Source: Novosphingobium sp. Rr 2-17 (GTDB lineage Bacteria; Pseudomonadota; Alphaproteobacteria; Sphingomonadales; Sphingomonadaceae). From it: a DNA stretch of 64,000 nt. Numbering within the stretch: the stretch's first letter is position 1; each line of letters begins with the position of its first letter. Shown in pieces: positions 58,202-64,000 of the stretch. The stretch is taken from NCBI RefSeq assembly GCF_000272475.1, contig NZ_AKFJ01000084.1, positions 62,001-126,000 on the forward strand. Reading direction: 5' to 3'. The notes under the pieces are model-generated. The model had not been told where the DNA came from. It saw only the letters and a list, made by a program, of their open reading frames with translations, and ran no database searches. A program made the position numbers and the translations under genes.

Positions 58202-59530
58202 TCAGATCGTAGTCAGAAACAGCCCTGCCAGCGCCGCGCTCATCAGGTTGGAGAGGCTGCCGGCGGCCAGAGCGCGCACGCCCAGTCGGGCGATGACCGG
58301 GCGCTGGTTGGGAGCCAGGCCGCCGGTCACTGCCATCTGGATCGCGATCGACGAAAAGTTGGCGAAGCCGCACAGCGCGAAGGTAATGACGGCCACCGTG
58401 CGCGGGGCGAGGCCGGTGTCCTTGCCCAGTTCGATGAACGAGACGAATTCGTTAAGCACGATCTTGGTGCCGAACAGGCCGCCCGCGACTTGGGCCTGGC
58501 CCCAGTCGGGTGTCGCCAGCAGGTAGAACACCGGCGCGAAGACGTAGCCCAGCAGCGCTTGCAAGGTTACGTCGGGATAGCCGAACAGTCCGCAAATTCC
58601 GCCGACGACGCCGTTGGCGAGCGCGATCAGGGCGACGAAGGCCAGCACCATCGCACCGACCGCAACGGCCAGCTTCACGCCGGTCTGCGCCCCTTGCGAG
58701 GCGGCCATGATGAGGTTGGCGGGCTTTTCCTCTTCGTGTTCGGTCGCGATCGGCTCGTCGATGTGGACGCCGGGCTGATGGGTCACGTCGGCGCGGTTGA
58801 GCGCGGCGGCGGCCATGCCTGCGGGCGGGGCCGTGCCTTCGTGAACGTCCATCTCGATCGCCGCCGTCACCGGGCGCGGATCGGGCATGATCATCTTGGC
58901 CATGAAGATACCGCCGGGCGCCGACATGAATGCGGCGGCGACCAAGTAATCGATGCGGATGCCCATCGAGGCGTAGGCCGCCAGGATCGTGCCGGCGACG
59001 CCCGCCAGCCCCACCGTCATCACGCAGAACAATTGCGAGGGTGTCAGCGCGGCAAGGTAGGGCCGGATCACCAACGGAGCCTCGCTTTGGCCGACGAAGA
59101 TGTTGGAGGCCGCGCACAAGCTTTCGACTTTGCTGATCCCGGTCACCTTTTCCAGCGCGCCGCCGATCCAGCGCACCACCAGCGGCATGATCCGCAGATA
59201 GTAGAGGATCGAGATCAGCGAGGCGAAAAAGATGATCACGGGCAGTGCTGAGATCGCGAAGCTGGTGCCGCCGATCGCCGGGGTGGCGAGCGGGCCGAAC
59301 AGAAAGTCGATGCCGGCATGGGCATAGCCCAGCAGGCTTTCGACGCCGCTGGCAGCGCCGCGCAACATGCGGTTGCCCCACGGTACGTAGAGCACAAGCG
59401 CTGCCAGACCTGCCTGCAACGCAAAGGCCGCGGCGACGACGCGCAGGCGGATCGCCTTGCGGTCGGTCGAAAGCAGGAACGCTGCCGCCATGATGAGAAC
59501 GATGCCGATCAGGCTATAGGCGACATGCAT
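58202..59530 (-). CDS. nupC: Concentrative nucleoside transporter (NupC/CNT family)
   Basis: 442 residues, about ten membrane helices. 'GLFGTKIVLNEFVSFIELG' and 'GFANFSSIAIQMAVTGGLAPNQRP' are the CNT signatures around the nucleoside site, with 'IFVGQSEAPLVIRPYL' earlier. It imports nucleosides with Na+ or H+. A soluble insert with His/Glu-rich residues occurs at about 240-260. Complements the deaminase and rut genes elsewhere in the window. The start at the first ATG is accepted without a clear SD. Confidence 0.93.
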   Translation of the reverse strand: MHVAYSLIGIVLIMAAAFLLSTDRKAIRLRVVAAAFALQAGLAALVLYVPWGNRMLRGAASGVESLLGYAHAGIDFLFGPLATPAIGGTSFAISALPVIIFFASLISILYYLRIMPLVVRWIGGALEKVTGISKVESLCAASNIFVGQSEAPLVIRPYLAALTPSQLFCVMTVGLAGVAGTILAAYASMGIRIDYLVAAAFMSAPGGIFMAKMIMPDPRPVTAAIEMDVHEGTAPPAGMAAAALNRADVTHQPGVHIDEPIATEHEEEKPANLIMAASQGAQTGVKLAVAVGAMVLAFVALIALANGVVGGICGLFGYPDVTLQALLGYVFAPVFYLLATPDWGQAQVAGGLFGTKIVLNEFVSFIELGKDTGLAPRTVAVITFALCGFANFSSIAIQMAVTGGLAPNQRPVIARLGVRALAAGSLSNLMSAALAGLFLTTI

Positions 59531-59647
59531 GAAACGAACGCTGACCCCGCGACGCGTTGGATAAACCGTGGAGCCTATCTGCGGGCGAGGGCGAGGGCTA
59601 GTGCAAATGTCCTAGTCGAAGCGATCGGGCTTGGTTACAGCTTGGCG

Positions 59648-60310
59648 ATGAACACTACCGCTTCTGCACCAGCCGCTCCGATCACGCGCTCGCTGTTCGT
59701 CTTTTCGCTGCTCTACGGCGGGCTCGTCGTGCTGGCAGGGGTCCTGGGCACCAAGCTCGCCTCGCTGGGACAATGGCCGGTGCTGGGGCCGCTGGCGGTG
59801 GAATCGGGGATCTTCGCATTCCTGCTGCTGGTCGTGCTGTCGAGCGCAGTGGCCGAACTGCACGGCAAGGATACGGCGAACCGGCTGATCCGCTATGGGT
59901 TCATCCCGCTGATCGTCTCGATGCTGCTGCTGACGTTCGTGATCCACGTGGTGCCGCCGTCCACCTTCTGGAAGGACCAGGATGCGTTTGCGCGGTTGCT
60001 GGGCCAGGGCGCGCGGATGCAGTTCGCGGGGCTGATCTCCTACGGCGTGTCGCAGACGCTCAACGTCTACATCTTTTCGCGATTGTCCGAAGGCAAGGGC
60101 AAGTTCCTGATGGTGCGCGCCTGGATCGCCAGCCTGCTGTCGCAAGTGGTGGATACGGTGCTGTTCATCTCGATCTCGTTCATCGGCCAGGACTTGCCCC
60201 TGCTGTCGATCATGGAAGGGCAGGTCATCTCCAAGCTGGTGCTCTCGACGATCATGGTGCCGCCGTTCATCTGGCTGTTCGTGAAGCTGGGGCGCAAGCT
60301 GGACGCCTGA
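59648..60310 (+). CDS. YhhQ/VUT family queuosine-precursor transporter
   Basis: 220 residues, about six membrane helices. 'AELHGKDTANRLIRYGF' and 'FLMVRAWIASLLSQVVDTVLFISISFIG' are typical of the VUT family (YhhQ), which imports preQ0/preQ1 in E. coli. The substrate is inferred from family. It is 57 bp before argB. Confidence 0.88.
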   Translation: MNTTASAPAAPITRSLFVFSLLYGGLVVLAGVLGTKLASLGQWPVLGPLAVESGIFAFLLLVVLSSAVAELHGKDTANRLIRYGFIPLIVSMLLLTFVIHVVPPSTFWKDQDAFARLLGQGARMQFAGLISYGVSQTLNVYIFSRLSEGKGKFLMVRAWIASLLSQVVDTVLFISISFIGQDLPLLSIMEGQVISKLVLSTIMVPPFIWLFVKLGRKLDA

Positions 60311-60367
60311 CGCGGTTTCCCCCGAAACACGCTTCAAATCCTGGCCAACGCGTTTAAAGCGGCGGCT

Positions 60368-61267
60368 ATGTCGAATCCGCATCATCCCGCCCTGCTGGCC
60401 AAGGCCGAGACCCTCGTCGATGCGCTGCCCTACATGCAGCGATATGCCGGGCGCACTTTCGTGGTGAAGTACGGCGGCCACGCCATGGGCGATCCCGAAA
60501 AGGCGAGAGACTTCGCCGAGGACGTGGTGCTGCTGAAGGCCGTGGGCATCAACCCGGTAGTGGTCCATGGTGGCGGCCCGCAGATCGGCGCGATGCTCAA
60601 GACCATGGGCGTCGAAAGCCGCTTCGTCGATGGCCTGCGCGTGACCGACAAGGAGACCGCGCAAGTGGCCGAGATGGTCCTGTCGGGCGCAATCAACAAA
60701 GAGATCGTCGGCTGGATCGCCAAGGCCGGCGGCAAGGCGATGGGTATCTCGGGCAAGGATGGCGGCATGGTCACCGCGCGCAAGGTGCAGCGCACCCGCA
60801 AAGACCCCGGCAGCCTGATCGAACAAGTGGTCGACCTGGGCTTCGTGGGCGAACCCGAGACGATCGACACCAGCGTGATCGATACGATCTCTGCCGCCGG
60901 GATGATCCCGGTAATCGCCCCGATCGCGACCGGGGCGGATGGCGAGACCTACAACGTCAATGCCGATACCATGGCCGGATCGATCGCCGCCGCTTTGGGC
61001 GCCTCGCGTTTGTTCCTGCTCACCGACGTGGCGGGCGTGCTCGACAAGCAAGGTGAACTGCTGAGCGATCTGACGCCTGCCGACATCGAAGGCCTCAAGG
61101 CCGATGGCACGATCTCGGGCGGCATGATCCCCAAGCTGGAAACGTGCATCCTGGCCGTCAACGCGGGCTGCGAGGCCGCTGTTGTGCTTGACGGACGGGT
61201 ATCGCATGCCATGTTGCTGGAAATATTCACGCAGGAAGGTGCCGGCACGCTGATCCGGGCAGGCTGA
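60368..61267 (+). CDS. argB: Acetylglutamate kinase
   Basis: 299 residues. '[17 protein letters not shown]', '[18 protein letters not shown]', '[32 protein letters not shown]' and '[27 protein letters not shown]' are amino-acid kinase blocks. Second step of arginine synthesis. The N-terminal '[17 protein letters not shown]' helix is the kind that mediates hexamer formation in arginine-inhibited enzymes. No strong SD precedes the ATG. Confidence 0.96.
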   Translation: MSNPHHPALLAKAETLVDALPYMQRYAGRTFVVKYGGHAMGDPEKARDFAEDVVLLKAVGINPVVVHGGGPQIGAMLKTMGVESRFVDGLRVTDKETAQVAEMVLSGAINKEIVGWIAKAGGKAMGISGKDGGMVTARKVQRTRKDPGSLIEQVVDLGFVGEPETIDTSVIDTISAAGMIPVIAPIATGADGETYNVNADTMAGSIAAALGASRLFLLTDVAGVLDKQGELLSDLTPADIEGLKADGTISGGMIPKLETCILAVNAGCEAAVVLDGRVSHAMLLEIFTQEGAGTLIRAG

Positions 61268-61317
61268 GCATCTTTCGCAGGGAGAGGGCCGCAGGGCCGA
61301 AAGGCGTCTGGACAGAC

Positions 61318-61863
61318 ATGCGTAAAATTGCCGTTCTCGCCGCCGTTTCGGGCCTCGCGCTGATGCTGGCCGCTTGCGATGGCAAGGCGCCCCAAAGTGC
61401 CGCCAGTGCCGAGGCAAGTCTGGGCGCAAGCGGTGATGCAGTGGTTGATGATGAACCCGATGCCGGCTCCACCGATGCCGCGCCGGTTGCTGTCACCGCT
61501 CTGGATACGGAAGCCCTGACCGAGCGTCGCGATCCCGAGCGCCTCCTGCGTTACTACACCAATGCCGTGCGCGCAGGCGACTGGGGCAACGCTGCCAAGG
61601 CCTGGAGCCTCGACGCGCAGATGACCTCGCAGAAGCTGGCGAACGATTTCGGGGCTGGGGCACATCCCAAGCTTGCGATCGGCAAAGGCGACATGGAGAC
61701 TGCCGCCGGCACGTCGTATTACGAAGCCCCTGTGGTGGTGGATTATGGCGACGGCCGTCCGTCAAAGCGCGGCATCATCGTGCTCACCCGCGTCAACGAC
61801 GTTCCCGGCGCCAGCGAGCAGCAGCTTAACTGGCGCATCCAGCGGACTTCGATACTGCCTTAA
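61318..61863 (+). CDS. Lipoprotein, unknown function
   Basis: 181 residues. 'MRKIAVLAAVSGLALMLAAC' is a lipoprotein signal (Cys20). A Ser/Ala/Asp-rich linker leads to a globular domain 'LLRYYTNAVRAGDWGNAAKAWS... FGAGAHPKLAIGKGDMETAAGTSYYEAPVVVDYGDG'. No family recognised. 50 bp after argB, so possibly co-transcribed. Confidence 0.8.
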   Translation: MRKIAVLAAVSGLALMLAACDGKAPQSAASAEASLGASGDAVVDDEPDAGSTDAAPVAVTALDTEALTERRDPERLLRYYTNAVRAGDWGNAAKAWSLDAQMTSQKLANDFGAGAHPKLAIGKGDMETAAGTSYYEAPVVVDYGDGRPSKRGIIVLTRVNDVPGASEQQLNWRIQRTSILP

Positions 61864-61989
61864 AAGCCCGCTAGGCTGTTCGATCGGCGGTCTTGGTCGA
61901 TCCTGGTCGTGCTGTCGCAGAGCGCGCCCTTGCCGGGCCTACGCGTGCTCGGCTAAGAGCGCCCCGAAGCTAACCCGAAAGGAATCCTC

Positions 61990-62280
61990 TTGGTTCAGAT
62001 GCTCGTGGCCATCCTCGGCCTTCTTATCTGGTTCATCCAGGTCGTGGTCATCTGCCAGTTCGTCCTTGGCCTGCTGATCGCCTTCAACGTCGTCAACACC
62101 AGCAACCAGTTCGTCGCCAGCTTGTGGACGGCGCTCAATGGGTTGCTGGAGCCACTGCTGCGGCCGATCCGGCGGATCATGCCGGACACCGGCGCGATCG
62201 ATTTCTCGCCGATGATCTTGTTGCTGGGCCTGGGCGTGCTCAAGATCATCCTCAGCTATGTCGCAGCCGCTTCCTACTGA
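61990..62280 (+). CDS. YggT family membrane protein
   Basis: 96 residues, two membrane helices ('[26 protein letters not shown]' and '[17 protein letters not shown]'), with the YggT motif '[31 protein letters not shown]'. Members affect envelope or osmotic stress and cell division. The TTG at 61990 has AAAGGA 6-7 nt upstream. The ATG at 61999 is an alternative. Two bp before folD. Confidence 0.88.
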   Translation: MVQMLVAILGLLIWFIQVVVICQFVLGLLIAFNVVNTSNQFVASLWTALNGLLEPLLRPIRRIMPDTGAIDFSPMILLLGLGVLKIILSYVAAASY

Positions 62281-62281
62281 G

Positions 62282-63232
62282 ATGATCGTGACCGACGCTA
62301 CTACTTTGGTTGACAGTCCCTTGAACGACAGCCCCCTGGTCGAAAGCCGCCTGATCGACGGGAAGGCCTTCGCCGAGGGCTTGCGCGGCCGGGTGGCCAA
62401 CGCCGCTGCCGCGTTTTCCGACAAGGCAGGGCGCAAGGCCGGTTTGGCTGTCGTCCTCGTTGGCGAAGATCCCGCAAGTCAGGTCTATGTGCGCAGCAAG
62501 GGCAAGCAGACCGTGGCGAGCGGTATGGCCAGCTTCGAACACAAGCTGCCTGCCGATGCCACCGAAGCCGAGCTGCTGGCGGTGGTGGAAGCGCTCAACG
62601 CCGATCCGGCGGTCGATGGTATCCTCGTCCAGTTGCCGCTGCCGGCACACATCGACGAGCAAGTGGTCATCGCCGCGATCAATCCCGATAAGGACGTGGA
62701 CGGCTTCCATGTCGTCAACGTCGGTCGGTTGGCGACGGGCCTTCCAGGCTTCGTTCCCTGCACGCCGCTTGGCTGCCTTATGTTGCTCAAGGACCGGCTC
62801 GGCTCGCTGTCCGGCCTCGATGCCGTGGTGATCGGGCGTTCCAACATCGTCGGCAAGCCGATGGCACAATTGCTGCTGGCCGAAAGCTGCACCGTCACCG
62901 TGGCGCATAGTCGCACCAAGGATCTGGCCGAGGTCGTACGCCGTGCCGACATCGTGGTCGCTGCCGTCGGTCGGCCCGAGATGGTCAAGGGGGACTGGAT
63001 CAAGCCGGGTGCGACGGTGATCGACGTTGGCATCAACCGCGTTCCCGCAGCCGAAGAAGGCAAGACGCGCCTGGTGGGTGACGTCGATTTCGCCTCCGTC
63101 TCGCAAACGGCAGGAGCGATCACCCCGGTGCCGGGCGGCGTCGGGCCGATGACGATCGCCGTGCTTTTGCGCAACACCATGGTTGCCGCCTACCGCAATG
63201 CCGGCCTCGCCTTCGACGCGGACGCGTTGTGA
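62282..63232 (+). CDS. folD: Methylenetetrahydrofolate dehydrogenase/cyclohydrolase
   Basis: 316 residues. '[23 protein letters not shown]' (catalytic Lys), '[14 protein letters not shown]', '[18 protein letters not shown]' (NADP site) and '[19 protein letters not shown]' are canonical. It interconverts methylene-, methenyl- and formyl-THF, feeding metF. About 25 N-terminal residues precede the usual '[12 protein letters not shown]', so the true start may be later. Its ATG is 2 bp after the yggT stop; its own stop overlaps the next GTG. Confidence 0.95.
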   Translation: MIVTDATTLVDSPLNDSPLVESRLIDGKAFAEGLRGRVANAAAAFSDKAGRKAGLAVVLVGEDPASQVYVRSKGKQTVASGMASFEHKLPADATEAELLAVVEALNADPAVDGILVQLPLPAHIDEQVVIAAINPDKDVDGFHVVNVGRLATGLPGFVPCTPLGCLMLLKDRLGSLSGLDAVVIGRSNIVGKPMAQLLLAESCTVTVAHSRTKDLAEVVRRADIVVAAVGRPEMVKGDWIKPGATVIDVGINRVPAAEEGKTRLVGDVDFASVSQTAGAITPVPGGVGPMTIAVLLRNTMVAAYRNAGLAFDADAL

Positions 63233-63981
63233 AGCGGACGGCTGCTGTACTGGCGTTGGTCGCCGCGCTGATGGCGACTGGCGCCGAGGCCAAGCCGCGC
63301 CGCGCTTTGCCGCCGGGTCCAGGCACCGCCAACCCCAGCGTGCTGGTGGCAACCGAGATCGCCTTTGGCCGGATGGCCGCGAAAAAGGGCCAGTGGACTG
63401 CGTTTCGCAAGTTCGCCGATGATACCGGCGTGATGTTCGTGCCGCAGACGGTCCAAGCCAAGGCCTGGCTGAAAGGTCGCAAAAATCCGGCTCGGGCCAT
63501 CACTTGGCAGCCCCATCAGGTCTGGATGAGCTGCGATGGCACGCTCGGCGTAACCAAGGGTGCCTGGCAGCAGTCGGATGGCACCGTTGGTTATTTCACC
63601 ACGGTATGGAAGCGCCAGAAGAACGGCACTTACCGCTGGGTCATGGAACAGGGCGATACGCTACCAAAGCCGTTGGCGCCGCCGGAGATGACGTCCGCCA
63701 AGGTCGGGGCCTGCGTGCAACGTCCGGGTGCCACATCCGTGGGAACCCCGATCGTCGTGACCAGCCTGCCGATGCTGGGTGGGGCTAGCGACGACGGCTC
63801 ATTGGTGTGGTCGGTTCGCGTCGATGCCAAGTGTGGCCGCGTCGTTTCGGTGCGGCTCGACCAGGGCGGCACGCGCGGTCTGGCCGAAGTGTTCAGCGAT
63901 CACGTCGCCCCGCCGCGTTCGCAGGCAGCCACGTCGTCCAAGAGCGGGCAGGGCGTTGCGCCCGTCGCCTGCGCGGCCTGA
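63229..63981 (+). CDS. Secreted protein, unknown function
   Basis: 250 residues. Signal peptide about 1-22 ('[15 protein letters not shown]'). The mature part '[33 protein letters not shown]' and '[39 protein letters not shown]' resembles a SnoaL/DUF4440-like alpha+beta barrel, a tentative match. The GTG start overlaps the folD stop (GTGA), which decides the start. Confidence 0.75.
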   Translation: MKRTAAVLALVAALMATGAEAKPRRALPPGPGTANPSVLVATEIAFGRMAAKKGQWTAFRKFADDTGVMFVPQTVQAKAWLKGRKNPARAITWQPHQVWMSCDGTLGVTKGAWQQSDGTVGYFTTVWKRQKNGTYRWVMEQGDTLPKPLAPPEMTSAKVGACVQRPGATSVGTPIVVTSLPMLGGASDDGSLVWSVRVDAKCGRVVSVRLDQGGTRGLAEVFSDHVAPPRSQAATSSKSGQGVAPVACAA

Positions 63982-63983
63982 CC

Positions 63984-64000
63984 GATGCTCGCGCTCTTCA
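63984..64000 (+). CDS. Possible start of the next gene (3' partial)
   Basis: ATG two bp after the preceding stop, giving M-L-A-L-F before the window ends. Too short to identify. Spacing alone suggests a co-transcribed gene. Confidence 0.3.

Overview
The window is a GC-rich, densely packed chromosomal segment from an alphaproteobacterium, most likely a member of the Sphingomonadales. The basis is protein flavour, gene neighbourhoods (Tol-Pal, a cox cluster, a two-piece MetH), frequent GTG/TTG starts and ATGA/GTGA overlaps, and extragenic palindromes. The genus is inference. I saw no rRNA, tRNA, CRISPR array, prophage or complete insertion sequence.

Layout. 1-4.7 kb: tolQ(partial)-tolR-tolA-tolB-pal, then a J-domain protein. 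4.7-7.1 kb (minus): an SDR oxidoreductase, infC with an apparent ATA start, and the pdeM-like phosphoesterase. 7.1-13.6 kb: hemF, an exported adenosine/adenine deaminase and an MFS carrier, facing a minus-strand rutB-C-D-A pyrimidine-degradation operon. 13.7-20.4 kb: the stringent-response enzyme Rsh, a TlpA-like lipoprotein divergent from argH, an LptM-like lipoprotein, lysA and a siroheme synthase lacking most of its methyltransferase domain. 20.5-22.6 kb: an unrecognised cassette of a small acidic peptide and two related proteins. 22.6-28.6 kb (minus): a long run pyrE-pdxJ-orf-acpS-lepB-AI-2E family-DUF3089-ruvX.

28.7-35.5 kb: cytochrome c oxidase structural and assembly genes coxB-coxA-(GNAT)-ctaB-small membrane protein-ctaG-coxC-surf1. 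35.6-38.9 kb: CitE-like lyase, a perfect 33-bp inverted repeat, recQ and a 51-residue peptide. 38.9-45.7 kb (minus): a methionine-cycle operon, ArsR-methyltransferase regulator-metF-metH(N)-GNAT-metH(C), followed by a Nudix hydrolase. A perfect 20-bp AT-rich palindrome overlaps the operon promoter. 45.8-49.7 kb: small lipoprotein, a candidate structured RNA ending in a terminator, nadE, a small membrane protein and gltX. 50-55.7 kb: asd, map, a lipoprotein, a leucyl aminopeptidase, an SH3-like protein and argC. 55.7-58 kb: glnB-glnA with a possible sigma-54 promoter. 58-64 kb: nupC, a YhhQ transporter, argB, a lipoprotein, yggT, folD and a secreted protein.

Most of the window is core metabolism and envelope biogenesis. 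The points most worth following are the 20.5-22.6 kb cassette, the structured RNA at 46.0-46.1 kb, the SahR-like operator architecture, the infC non-canonical start, and a recurring promoter layout (-35, about 17 bp, -10, 7 nt, ATG) that predicts leaderless mRNAs.
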